Assembly: GCA_002632355.1 (NCBI GenBank)
Contig: NSJJ01000012.1
Coordinates: forward strand, 1 to 64,000
Direction: 5' to 3'
From: Sulfuricella denitrificans
GTDB lineage: Bacteria > Pseudomonadota > Gammaproteobacteria > Burkholderiales > Sulfuricellaceae
Length of the DNA: 64,000 nt
Positions 18,466 through 28,602 of the stretch are shown piece after piece. Every line of letters begins with the position of its first letter. Position 1 is the first letter of the stretch. The notes under the pieces are model-generated. The model made no database searches and was not told where the DNA came from. It saw only the letters and a program-made list of their open reading frames with translations. A program made the position numbers and the translations under genes.

Positions 18466-19467
18466 ATGATTTTCGCCGAACTTTTTCTCATGCTCATCAT
18501 CATCCTGGTCGCTGCGGAGGTCTTTACCAATGCACTCGAGCATCTGGGCGAAAAACTGAAAATTTCCGAAGGTGTCACCGGCTCGCTGTTCGCTGCAGTC
18601 GGGACTGCCCTGCCTGAAACCCTGGTGCCGCTGCTGGCGATTTTCGCCGGCACCACCAACACCCACGTCAATGAGGAGATCGGTGTCGGCGCGATTCTTG
18701 GCGCGCCCCTGATGCTATCCACTCTCTCTATTTCCCTGATGGCCGTGGCCGTGCTGAAAAAGCGCGGCTGGCAAGGCCACCTCACGCCGGAACATAGCGG
18801 CCTGACGCGCGACCTCAATTTTTTCCTCGCGTCCTTTTCACTTTCCGCCATCGCCCTGTTCGTGCCGCACGACACGCCGCTGTTCCGTGCTTTGCTGGCA
18901 TTCGGCATGGTGATGATCTATTTCTTTTACATCATGCTCACGCTGCGCGCCTCCGCCAAACTGGTGAACGAGGGCCACGGCACGGAAGCAGAAGGCACGA
19001 TGATGCTGTGCAAACTCGGCCTGCCGGAAAACATGGTGATGATCCTGCTCCAGTTGCTGCTCGGCCTGGGCCTGCTGGTGGCAGGCGCCAAGGGCTTTAT
19101 TCATGGCGTGGATGGCGCTTCGCAGATTCTGGGCATTTCTCCCCTGCTGCTGTCGCTGCTGATCATCCCGATCGCCACCGAGCTACCGGAGAAGGTCAAC
19201 AGCATTTTGTGGATCCGCCGCCACAAGGATACGCTGGCCTTCGGCAACATCACCGGCGCCATGGTGTTCCAGGGCACGTTGCTGCCCGCCATCGGCATCA
19301 TGCTGACCCCGTGGACGCCACAGCGCGAAGTGCTGGCCGGCATCGTCATCACCCTGATCGCCGCAAGCTGGCTGCGCTGGATGTCCTCACGCGGCCAGCT
19401 CAGGGTGTGGCATCTGGCGCTCAATGGCGCGCTCTACGCGACTTACCTCGGCATCGTACTGGCGTAA
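18466..19467 (+). CDS. Sodium/calcium exchanger family (CaCA) membrane protein
   Basis: A 333-residue inner-membrane antiporter-like protein with about ten hydrophobic segments and the duplicated alpha repeat of the CaCA superfamily. Repeat 1 has SEGVTGSLFAAVGTALPETLV and repeat 2 has ISPLLLSLLIIPIATELPEKV; the conserved acidic residue follows Pro in each (PET, PEK). Most members exchange Ca2+ or other cations for Na+ or H+. I choose ATG 18466 because the upstream in-frame ATG at 18436 adds only polar residues. Glycogen phosphorylase follows on the same strand after 85 bases. Confidence 0.85.
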   Translation: MIFAELFLMLIIILVAAEVFTNALEHLGEKLKISEGVTGSLFAAVGTALPETLVPLLAIFAGTTNTHVNEEIGVGAILGAPLMLSTLSISLMAVAVLKKRGWQGHLTPEHSGLTRDLNFFLASFSLSAIALFVPHDTPLFRALLAFGMVMIYFFYIMLTLRASAKLVNEGHGTEAEGTMMLCKLGLPENMVMILLQLLLGLGLLVAGAKGFIHGVDGASQILGISPLLLSLLIIPIATELPEKVNSILWIRRHKDTLAFGNITGAMVFQGTLLPAIGIMLTPWTPQREVLAGIVITLIAASWLRWMSSRGQLRVWHLALNGALYATYLGIVLA

Positions 19468-19552
19468 AGTGAAGGGGATGGCCGGCCCCTTCACCCTTTA
19501 CCCAAAATCACCAAAACGCTATGCTGGCATATCGCTCACAAGGAGATGCGCC

Positions 19553-22024
19553 GTGCCCAAAAAGCCCCAGTCCCGCGACGAACATGCCCCGCTGAATCTC
19601 AGCCTGAATTCGGTCAAGCAATCCCTAACCAACCACCTCATTTTCTCCATCGGCAAGGACCCGATCACCGCCACCGACCGCGACTGGTTCTTTACACTTG
19701 CCAATGTAGTGCGAGACCGGCTGATCGAACGCTGGATGGAAACCATGCGGCGCTATTACCAGCATGACGCCAAGCGCGTCTACTACCTGTCGATGGAATT
19801 CCTTATCGGGCGCAGCCTGATGAACAGCATACTCAATATCGGTTTTATAGATGAAGTCCGTCAGGCCTGTATCGATGCAGGTATCCAGATGGACAAGGTG
19901 CAGGAGCTGGAATTCGACGCCGCACTGGGCAATGGCGGGCTAGGGCGGCTGGCTGCCTGTTTCCTCGACTCCATGGCGACCATCGGCCTGCCCGGCTACG
20001 GCATGGGTATCCGCTACGAATATGGCATGTTCAACCAGAAAATCGAAAGCGGCTGGCAAGTGGAGCACCCGGACAACTGGCTGCGCTACGGCAACCCATG
20101 GGAGTTTCCCCGACCTGAAGTGCTCTATCCGGTCAAATTCGGAGGAAAGGTTGTTGAATACAGTGACGAAAGCGGCAGGACCTGTCACCACTGGGTCAAT
20201 ACAGACGAGGTCATGGCGATGGCCTACGACACGCCCATTCCTGGATTCGGCCTGAAAACAGTCAACAACATGAGGCTATGGTCGGCCAAGGCCTCGCGCG
20301 ATTTCGACCTCAAATACTTCAACGAGGGAAATTACATCAAGGCGGTAGAGGACAAGAACGAGTCGGAAAACCTTTCCAAGGTCCTTTACCCTGACGACAC
20401 CACCGCAATGGGACGCGAACTGCGCCTGAAACAGCAGTATTTCTTCGTCAGCGCATCGTTGCAGGACATCCTCTACCGCTACCTCAAGCATCACGAAGCC
20501 TTCGAAGAACTGCCGGACAAAGTGGCCGTCCAGCTCAACGATACCCACCCTTCCATCGCCATTCCCGAACTGATGCGCCTGCTGATCGATACCCACAGGC
20601 TGGACTGGGAGCAGGCATGGAGCATCACCACCCGGACCTTCGCCTATACCAACCACACCCTCATGCCGGAAGCGCTGGAAACCTGGCCGGTAGCACTGTT
20701 CGAGTCCGTGTTGCCACGTCATCTGCAGATCATTTATGAAATCAACCACCGCTTCCTGCAGGACGTGATCCATCACTTTCCCGGAGATACCGAGCGCTTG
20801 CGGCGCATGTCCATCATCGATGAAAGCCATGGACGCCGCGTACGCATGGCGCATCTGGCCATCGTCGGCAGCCATCACGTCAACGGTGTGGCGCAAATCC
20901 ATTCCGAGCTGATGAAGCGCACTATTTTTGCCGATTTCGACCAGTATCAGCCGGGCAAACTGACCAACATCACCAATGGCATCACCCCTCGCCTGTGGCT
21001 GAATCAGGCCAATCCCGGGCTGGCGCAACTGATTACCCGCAACATCGGCAAGGGCTGGATCACGGACCTCGCGCAACTGCGCAAACTGGTACCGCTCGCC
21101 GACGACCCCGCCTTTCAGACCGAATTCCGCGCCGTAAAACGTGCCAACAAGGAAAAACTGGCCGCCATCATTGCGCAGAAACTGAAGATCGAAGTCTCCC
21201 CGGACAGCCTGTTCGATGTGCAGGTCAAACGCATCCACGAATACAAGCGCCAGCTCCTCAACGTGCTGCATGTCGTCACTCTTTATAACCGAATCCGTTC
21301 CAATTTAGCGCTGGAAGTGGTGCCGCGCACCGTGATCATCGCCGGCAAGGCCGCACCGGGTTACGCCCTTGCCAAGCTGGTCATCAAGCTTATCAACGAC
21401 GTTGCCGATATCGTCAACAATGATCCTGCAGTACGCGGACGGCTCAAACTGGTATTCCTGCCCAATTACGATGTCTCTACCGCCAGCGAGATCATTCCTG
21501 CCGCCGATCTGTCAGAGCAGATTTCCACCGCGGGCACCGAAGCTTCCGGCACCGGCAACATGAAACTGGCACTCAACGGCGCGCTCACCATCGGTACGCT
21601 GGATGGGGCAAATATCGAGATCATGGAAGAAGTGGGAAGCGACAATATCTTCATCTTCGGCCTCACGGCAGCAGAAGTTGCCAAAGTGAAGCGCGAAGGC
21701 TATAACCCATGGGCTTATTACCAGGGCAACAATGAGCTGAAATATGCGCTGGATATGATTGCATCGGGCTATTTTTCACCCGACCAGCTCGAGCGCTTCC
21801 AGCCCATTGTCCACGCTCTGACCCGGGGTGGTGATCATTACCTGCTGCTGGCGGACTATGCCGCCTATGTCGCGGCCCAGGAAAAGGTGGACGCCCTCTA
21901 CCGCACACCTCATCAATGGACGCGGAGGGCTATCCTCAACGTGGCCGGCATGGGCAAGTTTTCAAGCGACCGCACCATTTCAGAATATGCACAAAAAATC
22001 TGGGATGCAAAATCTGTGCTGTAG
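19553..22024 (+). CDS. glgP: Glycogen/alpha-glucan phosphorylase
   Basis: An 823-residue GT35 enzyme releasing glucose-1-phosphate from storage glucan. The pyridoxal-phosphate site is EASGTGNMKLALNGALTIGT, with Schiff-base Lys671. Other family blocks are YLSMEFLIGRSLMN, ALGNGGLGRLAACFLDS, GYGMGIRYEYG, VAVQLNDTHPSIAIPELMR, and VQVKRIHEYKRQLLNVLH. The start is GTG 19553 with AAGGAG 7-8 bases upstream; the longer frame to 19424 overlaps the antiporter gene and is not family-like. No other glycogen genes are in the window. Confidence 0.96.
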   Translation: MPKKPQSRDEHAPLNLSLNSVKQSLTNHLIFSIGKDPITATDRDWFFTLANVVRDRLIERWMETMRRYYQHDAKRVYYLSMEFLIGRSLMNSILNIGFIDEVRQACIDAGIQMDKVQELEFDAALGNGGLGRLAACFLDSMATIGLPGYGMGIRYEYGMFNQKIESGWQVEHPDNWLRYGNPWEFPRPEVLYPVKFGGKVVEYSDESGRTCHHWVNTDEVMAMAYDTPIPGFGLKTVNNMRLWSAKASRDFDLKYFNEGNYIKAVEDKNESENLSKVLYPDDTTAMGRELRLKQQYFFVSASLQDILYRYLKHHEAFEELPDKVAVQLNDTHPSIAIPELMRLLIDTHRLDWEQAWSITTRTFAYTNHTLMPEALETWPVALFESVLPRHLQIIYEINHRFLQDVIHHFPGDTERLRRMSIIDESHGRRVRMAHLAIVGSHHVNGVAQIHSELMKRTIFADFDQYQPGKLTNITNGITPRLWLNQANPGLAQLITRNIGKGWITDLAQLRKLVPLADDPAFQTEFRAVKRANKEKLAAIIAQKLKIEVSPDSLFDVQVKRIHEYKRQLLNVLHVVTLYNRIRSNLALEVVPRTVIIAGKAAPGYALAKLVIKLINDVADIVNNDPAVRGRLKLVFLPNYDVSTASEIIPAADLSEQISTAGTEASGTGNMKLALNGALTIGTLDGANIEIMEEVGSDNIFIFGLTAAEVAKVKREGYNPWAYYQGNNELKYALDMIASGYFSPDQLERFQPIVHALTRGGDHYLLLADYAAYVAAQEKVDALYRTPHQWTRRAILNVAGMGKFSSDRTISEYAQKIWDAKSVL

Positions 22025-22070
22025 GATTTTTCCGTCACGTTGCCAGCCCGATTCCAGCTAGAATAACCAA

Positions 22071-24071
22071 ATGATCACGAAAACCACGCTATGCCTCGCC
22101 CTCACCCTGGGCATCGTCCACGCTGCTGCGTCTGATGAAATCACTTCGGCCTACCTGCTCGACGATCTGGGCGACCAGACCACCATCGCCACACGCACCC
22201 GGCTGCGCGTCGATTATGCGCCGGGCACCATCAATATCCTGCAGAGTGATGATCTCATGACCCAGGGCGCACGCACGGTTTGGGAAGCGCTGGCCCTGGT
22301 GCCCGGATTCGAGCAATCCATCGATGAAACCGGGACACGCCAGATCGTTGTTCGCGGCGTGGGAAAATCCTATTCCTCCGGCGCCATCAAGATTCTGGTG
22401 AACGACATCGCCCTGAATTCAGAGCTGATGAGCCTCGCCAACCCGGTGCTCAACATGCCGGTGGAACAGATTGAGCGTATCGAAGTCATCCGCGGCCCGG
22501 GTTCCGCCATATATGGCGAATCCGCCTATATGGGGGTGATCAACGTGATCACACGCAAACAGGGGCAGCGTCTTTTCGCGGCAGCAGGTAACGCCGGGGT
22601 GATGGCTGGCGGCGGGGTGATGTCATTCAACAATGCGGAAACCGGCCTCAGTTACAACCTCAACCTGGCCGGCTGGAAAGCCAATGGCGGCGGCAAGGCA
22701 GGTCAGGATCAGCTTTATGCGGACGGCTTTGGCGAGTTGTCACATGCGCCGGGATCGGTCAACGACAAACTGGATTACCGTTCCGCCCTGTTCGGCCTGA
22801 ATTACCGGAAGCTAACGCTCTCAGCCCTGTGGCTGGAGGATGGCGCGGGGGATCATTACGGCATCAACAATGTTCTCCCGCCGGACGAGAAACGCATCGT
22901 CACCCGCCACCGGCACCGCGCTTTTGAAATCAAGCAGGGGCTTGAGCTCGCCCCGGCGTTGCAGGCCGAATTCAAACTCGGCTGGCAGGATTTCACCCAT
23001 ATTCGCGACCACCTCTATCTTGCGCCGGGCGCCAGCTATGATCCGGCCATCGACGGCCCGGTCTGGCTGAGCCGTGATTACAAGGAAAATCGTCTCACCG
23101 CAGGCGCCGATTTGGCATGGGAGCATGGCAGGCACACCCTGTTGCTGGGCTGGAGTTTCAACCAGAGCAGGATCGACTCGGCCAGCTGGGACTGGAATTA
23201 CCCTTACTACGACATTGGCTCGAGCTTTATCCGTACCAGCATGGAACGCACGATCAACAGCTTCACCGCCCAGGACGAATTCCGCGTCAATCCGTACTTC
23301 ACCCTCACGGCCGGACTGCGTCACGACCATTACGACGATATCGGCAACAGCACCACCCCCCGGCTGGCGGCTGTCTGGCAGATGGCGTCCAGGCACGTTA
23401 TAAAAGCCCAATATGCCGAAGCCTTCCGCGCACCCACCTTCTATGAGCTGCACAACGGCGGCCAGCCCGCCAGTATCCGCCCCGAGACCGTCGCCACCAG
23501 CGAACTGGGCTACATCTACAAAGGCGATGGCAGCCGTGCCGGAATCACCCTGTTTCACTCCAGCCTCAAGAATCTGATTGTCTTTGAAGATACCCCCGAC
23601 TATATCGGCTACAGCAATAGCAGAAGCGCCCGGTCACAGGGCATGGAACTGGAGGGGGAACACTGGCTGACCAGGAATATGAAATTTTCCGGCAACCTGA
23701 CCTGGCTGGATACACGCGACGCCACCACAAACCAGCCCATTTCCGGTGCTGGCCACTGGCTGGCCAATGCCGGCCTGGAATACCGCTTCAACCAGGATCT
23801 GGCCTTCAGTATCAGGTTGCGGGAAGTGGGAGAACGGAGCCGTGAAACAGGCGACCTGCGCCCTGCCCTAGCCGGCTACAACGTGACCGACATTTCCGCC
23901 CGTTTGTTCAATTTTGCCAGCACCCGGGGACTGACGCTGCGTGCAGGGATTCGCAATGTATTTGACCAGGATGTGCGCTATCCGGCGATGAGCATACACA
24001 ATGGCCTTTATCCAGACGACTATCCGCGCGGATCGCGGCAGTGGTGGTCGATGCTGACTTACAGCTTCTGA
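22071..24071 (+). CDS. TonB-dependent outer-membrane receptor
   Basis: A 666-residue receptor with signal peptide (MITKTTLCLALTLGIVHAAA). The plug domain occupies about residues 45-165 (ARTVWEALALVPGFEQSIDE, IRGPGSAIYGESAYMGVINVITRK), followed by a beta-barrel with many alternating aromatic strands and the C-terminal Phe (SMLTYSF) recognised by the BAM machinery. Barrel features include YAEAFRAPTFYELHNGG and IRNVFDQDVRYP. The plug is most like those of BtuB/CirA-type receptors for vitamins or siderophores, but ligand specificity cannot be read. No tonB, ABC uptake or regulator gene is next to it. Confidence 0.9.
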   Translation: MITKTTLCLALTLGIVHAAASDEITSAYLLDDLGDQTTIATRTRLRVDYAPGTINILQSDDLMTQGARTVWEALALVPGFEQSIDETGTRQIVVRGVGKSYSSGAIKILVNDIALNSELMSLANPVLNMPVEQIERIEVIRGPGSAIYGESAYMGVINVITRKQGQRLFAAAGNAGVMAGGGVMSFNNAETGLSYNLNLAGWKANGGGKAGQDQLYADGFGELSHAPGSVNDKLDYRSALFGLNYRKLTLSALWLEDGAGDHYGINNVLPPDEKRIVTRHRHRAFEIKQGLELAPALQAEFKLGWQDFTHIRDHLYLAPGASYDPAIDGPVWLSRDYKENRLTAGADLAWEHGRHTLLLGWSFNQSRIDSASWDWNYPYYDIGSSFIRTSMERTINSFTAQDEFRVNPYFTLTAGLRHDHYDDIGNSTTPRLAAVWQMASRHVIKAQYAEAFRAPTFYELHNGGQPASIRPETVATSELGYIYKGDGSRAGITLFHSSLKNLIVFEDTPDYIGYSNSRSARSQGMELEGEHWLTRNMKFSGNLTWLDTRDATTNQPISGAGHWLANAGLEYRFNQDLAFSIRLREVGERSRETGDLRPALAGYNVTDISARLFNFASTRGLTLRAGIRNVFDQDVRYPAMSIHNGLYPDDYPRGSRQWWSMLTYSF

Positions 24072-24090
24072 AACAGGACGAAACAGGCGC

Positions 24091-25449
24091 TTAGTCGATA
24101 CCCAGTCGCGCCAGACGATATCGCAAGGCACGGAAGGTAATCCCCAGCAACTTGGCTGCGGCGGTCTTGTTGTAACGGGTTTTTTCCAGTGCCTCCTGCA
24201 ACGCCTCCTTTTCTACCCGGTCGAGATAATCCGGCAACGGCCATTTTGCACCCGGCTCATGGCTGGCGGGGTCATCACTCTCGTCAGGTCCGGTCAGATA
24301 GAGATCTCCCTTGTGTATCCGGCTCCCTCCGCACAAGGCCAGCGCACGTTCGAGGATATTCTCCAGTTCGCGCACGTTGCCGGGAAAATCGTAGCGCTGC
24401 AGCGCCTCAATCGCATCCGGTGCCAATTCCGGGTCCGCACCTCCGGCCTGACGCGAGAGCCGGACAAGGATACTCCCGGCGATCAGCGGTACGTCATCGC
24501 TCATTTCGCGCAGTGCCGGCATCTTGAGTTCGATCACATTGAGCCGGTAGAAAAGATCCTGGCGAAAACTTCCGTTCGTCACGCAATCCGCCAGTTTCTG
24601 GTGCGTGGCGCTGATGATGCGTACGTCTACTGGGTCTTCCTGGGTAGCACCGACCTTGCGCACCTTTTTTTCCTGGATCGCACGTAACAGCTTGACCTGC
24701 ATGGGCAACGGCAGGTCGGCCACTTCATCGAGAAACAGCGTGCCACCACTGGCAGCCTGAAAGAAGCCGTCCCGGTCCTGATCCGCTCCGGTAAAAGCCC
24801 CCTTGCGATAGCCGAAGAACTCGCTTTCCATCAGGTTCTCGGGAATCGCGCCGCAATTCACCGGCACGAAGGGTTTGTCGCGACGCGCGCTTTTTTCGTG
24901 GATCAGGCGCGCGGCAAGCTCCTTCCCGCTGCCCGATTCACCCGTGACGTAGACCGGCGCCTGGCTGCGCGCGAGCTTTTCGATCAGCTCGCCGACCTGC
25001 TGAATGGCAACGGATTGTCCCAGTAATGCATAGCCTTCCGGGGCCGATGGCTCGGCCGCAACGGGCAGTTTGAGCGCTGACTTGACCACGGCGCGCAACT
25101 GATCGAGTGCAACCGGCTTGGAAAGATAATCAAATGCCCCGGCTTTTAATGCTGCAACTGCGTTCTCTGTGCTGCCATGTGCGGTAATCACCGCCACCGG
25201 CAAATCCGGGCAGTTGGCCCCGATATAGCGCACGATTTCCAGACCCTCGCCATCCGGCAAACGCATATCGGTCAGGCACAGATCGAATTCATGCTCCTGC
25301 ACCTTCTGCAATGCCCCCTTCACCGTGGAAGCGCGCTCGACCTGTAATCCCATTTTCAGCAGGGTCAACTCCAGCAGCTCAAGAATATCAGCTTCGTCGT
25401 CCACGATCAGGGCAAGAAAATTTGCCGCGTTGGCTCTGGAACGTTTCAA
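24091..25449 (-). CDS. pilR: Sigma-54-dependent response regulator PilR
   Basis: A 452-residue NtrC-type activator. The REC domain (1-120) has the phospho-acceptor Asp in CLTDMRLPDG. The AAA+ sigma-54 interaction domain (about 145-375) has Walker A GESGSGKE, the GAFTGA loop that contacts sigma-54, and Walker B GGTLFLDEVAD. The Fis-type helix-turn-helix is at the C-terminus (NKTAAAKLLGITFRALRYRL). It is assigned as PilR, activator of type IV pilin transcription, because of its partner pilS. The start is TTG 25449 overlapping the pilS stop (TTGA), preceded by AAAGGGGG. No pilA lies in the window. Confidence 0.9.
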   Translation of the reverse strand: MKRSRANAANFLALIVDDEADILELLELTLLKMGLQVERASTVKGALQKVQEHEFDLCLTDMRLPDGEGLEIVRYIGANCPDLPVAVITAHGSTENAVAALKAGAFDYLSKPVALDQLRAVVKSALKLPVAAEPSAPEGYALLGQSVAIQQVGELIEKLARSQAPVYVTGESGSGKELAARLIHEKSARRDKPFVPVNCGAIPENLMESEFFGYRKGAFTGADQDRDGFFQAASGGTLFLDEVADLPLPMQVKLLRAIQEKKVRKVGATQEDPVDVRIISATHQKLADCVTNGSFRQDLFYRLNVIELKMPALREMSDDVPLIAGSILVRLSRQAGGADPELAPDAIEALQRYDFPGNVRELENILERALALCGGSRIHKGDLYLTGPDESDDPASHEPGAKWPLPDYLDRVEKEALQEALEKTRYNKTAAAKLLGITFRALRYRLARLGID

Positions 25450-27077
25450 CAGGGACCCCCTTTAATACAAATCCTGAACTGCCCGCCTGGTGCCACCTCA
25501 ATAAAATCCAGACTGGCGTTATTAGCCTCGCATATTTCACGGGCGATGTACAAGCCCAGCCCGGTGCCGCTGCTGAAAGTGGTGAAGAACGGCTCGAACA
25601 ACTGCCCCGCCAGAGTCTTGTCGACACCGGGTCCATCGTCGATAACATCGATCTGCACCACATTGTCCAGATGCGCGGCGGAAACGTAAATCCGGATGCA
25701 GGAATCATCCTGCCGGCTATGCCGCCAGGCATTCCGGCACAGGTTCCATAGCACCTGATGCAGGTGGGAACGATCGAAACAGATGCTGGGGTAAGTATCC
25801 ATTTCCAGCGAAATCGCGGTAACCGGGATTTTCTCCGCCAGGCAGAATTGTTCGATGAAACCGCCCAGAAAAACATCCAGCTTGATGGTTTCGCGCTGCG
25901 CCCGGTCGCGCCGGTTGAGCTGCAATACGTCCTGCACCATGCGATCGAGGCGTAAGGTATTGTCACGGATGATCTGCAACAGGCGCGCTTCGGTCTGGTC
26001 ATGCTCCTCTTCCTGCAAGAGCTGGGTTGCGTGACCGATGGCGGAAAGCGGGTTGCGGATTTCATGCGCGATATTGGCAGTCAGACGACCCAGTGCAGCC
26101 AGCTTGATCTGTTGCGCCTGGGCCTGTTGCTGGCTGACATCTTCAATAAAGACAACCGCTCCTGCTCCGGTCTCGGCACCGCTATCAATCGGACTGAAAC
26201 GGGTAGCGATTTTTTTCCCGGTTGCAGAGACGTGCAGCGGAGAAAAACCGAGTGTCCGGTCGCCACGCCAGCGCACCAGGCGCTCCGCTATGGCGGGCGC
26301 GTAATCATATAAGCGCAGATCGTGCCGGAAACGCGGCGGATTGCCCAGCAAACGTTCACACTGGGCATTATGGCTGCGTACCCGCCCCAGTTCATCCACC
26401 ACCATCACGCCATGTTGCATGGCCTGAATCACCAGTGCATTGACCTGGGAGAGATTCTCCAGATCGATGCTTTTCTGTTCGACCAGACGCTCGCTTTCCT
26501 TCACCTGCCGGGCAAGAAAATATCCCATGCCCGCCGTGGCAAAGAAACCCATGCTCAGGAGCGCCGCCTGAAAATAGTCGTCCTTCGCGCCAAGCACGAA
26601 CAACTGGTAGCTCTGCTCCAGCAGCACGGCGATGCTTGCCATTGCCGCATAGAACATTGCCTGCCGCCCCTTGCAGATCAGGCTGCTGGCTGCAAGCGCC
26701 ACCACCAGCAGCAGGCCGATCCCGCTCTTGATGCCACCGCTGGCATGCATCAGGAGAACGATGAACACCACATCTCCCAGTGTCTGGAAGGTCAACTGGA
26801 AATTGAAATCTGGCCAGCGGGTGCTGATTGCAAGCGTCATCAGCGCACTGAAGAGCACGTACAGCAGGCTGACGATCAGGAACATTCCCGGCTGTTGCTC
26901 GCCGTATACCGGCATCGCTCCAAAGAAAATGAATACGGTTACGAACAGGCCGGATACCGTAAGCCGGTAAAGATTGAAGTAATGCAGCGATTTCCAGAAG
27001 GCATCCGGAGACAAGGAACGGTACTGTCTGAAGTAGGACCAGAGCGGATCAAGCTTGCGAAGCAGAAAAGCGTTCAT
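25446..27077 (-). CDS. pilS: Sensor histidine kinase PilS
   Basis: A 543-residue kinase with six predicted N-terminal transmembrane helices (about residues 35-190), a PAS-like region (about 205-310, ALVIQAMQHGVMVVDELGRV), HisKA with phospho-acceptor His in TANIAHEIRNPLSAIGHA, and HATPase_c (DGPGVD, SSGTGLGLYIAREI). Six helices followed by PAS is the PilS layout; the protein senses pilin levels in the membrane in Pseudomonas. I place the start at ATG 27077 (MNAFLLRKLDPLWSYFRQYRSL), as residues upstream overlap the PP0621 gene. The stop overlaps pilR by 4 bases. Confidence 0.9.
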   Translation of the reverse strand: MNAFLLRKLDPLWSYFRQYRSLSPDAFWKSLHYFNLYRLTVSGLFVTVFIFFGAMPVYGEQQPGMFLIVSLLYVLFSALMTLAISTRWPDFNFQLTFQTLGDVVFIVLLMHASGGIKSGIGLLLVVALAASSLICKGRQAMFYAAMASIAVLLEQSYQLFVLGAKDDYFQAALLSMGFFATAGMGYFLARQVKESERLVEQKSIDLENLSQVNALVIQAMQHGVMVVDELGRVRSHNAQCERLLGNPPRFRHDLRLYDYAPAIAERLVRWRGDRTLGFSPLHVSATGKKIATRFSPIDSGAETGAGAVVFIEDVSQQQAQAQQIKLAALGRLTANIAHEIRNPLSAIGHATQLLQEEEHDQTEARLLQIIRDNTLRLDRMVQDVLQLNRRDRAQRETIKLDVFLGGFIEQFCLAEKIPVTAISLEMDTYPSICFDRSHLHQVLWNLCRNAWRHSRQDDSCIRIYVSAAHLDNVVQIDVIDDGPGVDKTLAGQLFEPFFTTFSSGTGLGLYIAREICEANNASLDFIEVAPGGQFRICIKGGPC

Positions 27078-27096
27078 GGGAAGAAAAACAGGCGCT

Positions 27097-27327
27097 TCAG
27101 TCCGGATGATGCTGGCGGCGATGTTCATCACAGCAGAAAAACTCGCCCCCGGACAAGATTGCCTCGCTGCGCGGCAGGTGAACCCCGCACTGGGCGCAGC
27201 GCACCATGTCCTCACCTGTTTCAGCAGGCGGGGCGGCCTTTTCATCCTGATCCACGCTACGGCCGTAATTTTTCAGCAGAGTAATGATCAGCCAAACCCC
27301 AACCGCCAGCAATAATATCTTGATCAA
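27097..27327 (-). CDS. PP0621 family protein, membrane-anchored zinc-ribbon-like
   Basis: A 76-residue protein: one N-terminal transmembrane helix (IKILLLAVGVWLIITLLK), a polar linker, then a treble-clef-like motif CAQCGVHLPRSEAI with a second pair in FFCCDEHRRQH. This is the PP0621 pattern (MVxCxxCGVHLPxxEA). The start is TTG 27327 with a GGGGAAG signal. It lies 19 bases upstream of pilS and is commonly found next to pilSR in proteobacteria. Function is unknown; the Cys and His residues suggest metal binding. Confidence 0.8.
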   Translation of the reverse strand: MIKILLLAVGVWLIITLLKNYGRSVDQDEKAAPPAETGEDMVRCAQCGVHLPRSEAILSGGEFFCCDEHRRQHHPD

Positions 27328-27348
27328 GTGCTTCCCCGAATGATGCTG

Positions 27349-28602
27349 TTAATGCTCCGGATTATCAGGCTGCGAGCTGCGCTTGTCCACTTCCCCGTCC
27401 CCAAGCGCGCGGAAGGAACGCCACAGTGCCAGGTCGTAAGCGATCTTGAGCAGGCCGCAGGCCAGCAGCGGCGCCGCCAGCCATCCGGCGGCAAAGAGAG
27501 CACCGCCAAGCGAGGGGCTGAGTGCCGAGGCAAGGCTGCGCGGCACCGCTGTAAAGCTGGCCGCGGCAGCCCGTTCAGGTGGTGTCACCACGGCCATTAC
27601 ATATGCAGAGCGGGTCGGCACGTCCATCTGGGACAAGGCCGCACGCATCAGCAGCAAGCCCAGCGCCAGAGGCAGTCCCGGTGCCAGCGCTGCCAGAATC
27701 AGGCAGATACTGGCGGGGATATGGGTGAAGACCATGGTATTGAGCAGGCCGATACGCCTTGCCAGCAGCGGTGCGACCAGTTGCGAGGCAGCAGTCAGCA
27801 GGCCTGCCCAGAAAAAGAAAGCCCCGGCAGCAGAGAGCGAAAGACCAAAGCGTTCGAACAGCCACAAAGCCAGCAGCGAATTGACTACCAGTCCTCCGGC
27901 AAAGGCATCAACCGAGAACAGGGCCGCAAGGCGCAACACGATGCCACGCGAAGTGCCCAGAGGCGCCGGCGGCGGTGGAAGCTCATGGGATGGCGGCTCT
28001 GGCAAGCGCAGATACAGCAGCCAGACCGCCATCCCGACCACGGCATAAAACACAAACATGCCGCGTAATGCAGACAGCCGGTCAATTCCGTAAGCCGCCA
28101 CCCCATCCGGCACGGCAGCAGCCAGCGCCCCCAGCGCGGCACACAAGGCGCCGGTCAGACTGTAATGCGCGAACAGGGAAGTCCGGGCTTCGCCCTGTGC
28201 CGCCTCGGCCAGCCGTGCATGTTCAAGGGGCAAAAACACGCTGACATCACCGGAACTGGGATTGAGGGTGCCGACAAAAGCGATCAGCAGCAGCGGCCAG
28301 AAGCTTGAAGCCCCGGCAAATCCGGCCCCGGTTGCCGCCATCAGCAAGGCTGCTGCAAGCAGCAGGCGACGGGAATGAAAACGGTGTCCCCATGCGCCCA
28401 CCGCCAGCGTTGCCAAAGCCGAACCCAGCAAGGTTGCCGTGCTCAGCAGCCCGACCATCCAGACATCCATGCCCAGCGCCAGCAGGTAAGCGGGCAGGAG
28501 CACTGCCACATAGCCGTCGGTAAAAGCGCGCAGGGCGCGTGCTCCCAGCAGGGTCAGCGCCGACCGGTTCGCCCCCGGCGGCAAAATCAGACGCGCGATC
28601 AC
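27349..28602 (-). CDS. MFS permease of the chromate operon
   Basis: A 417-residue transporter with about twelve hydrophobic helices in two halves. The first half contains LLSTATLLGSALATLAVGAWGHRFHSRR, resembling the MFS loop 2-3 region. Start is GTG 28602, overlapping the stop of the ChrB C-terminal-domain gene by GTGA; the open frame further upstream is out-of-frame overlap with that gene. MFS permeases are repeatedly found at the end of chr operons and are presumed efflux proteins, but the substrate is not shown. PP0621 begins 21 bases after its stop on the same strand, so readthrough into pilSR is possible. Confidence 0.8.
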   Translation of the reverse strand: MIARLILPPGANRSALTLLGARALRAFTDGYVAVLLPAYLLALGMDVWMVGLLSTATLLGSALATLAVGAWGHRFHSRRLLLAAALLMAATGAGFAGASSFWPLLLIAFVGTLNPSSGDVSVFLPLEHARLAEAAQGEARTSLFAHYSLTGALCAALGALAAAVPDGVAAYGIDRLSALRGMFVFYAVVGMAVWLLYLRLPEPPSHELPPPPAPLGTSRGIVLRLAALFSVDAFAGGLVVNSLLALWLFERFGLSLSAAGAFFFWAGLLTAASQLVAPLLARRIGLLNTMVFTHIPASICLILAALAPGLPLALGLLLMRAALSQMDVPTRSAYVMAVVTPPERAAAASFTAVPRSLASALSPSLGGALFAAGWLAAPLLACGLLKIAYDLALWRSFRALGDGEVDKRSSQPDNPEH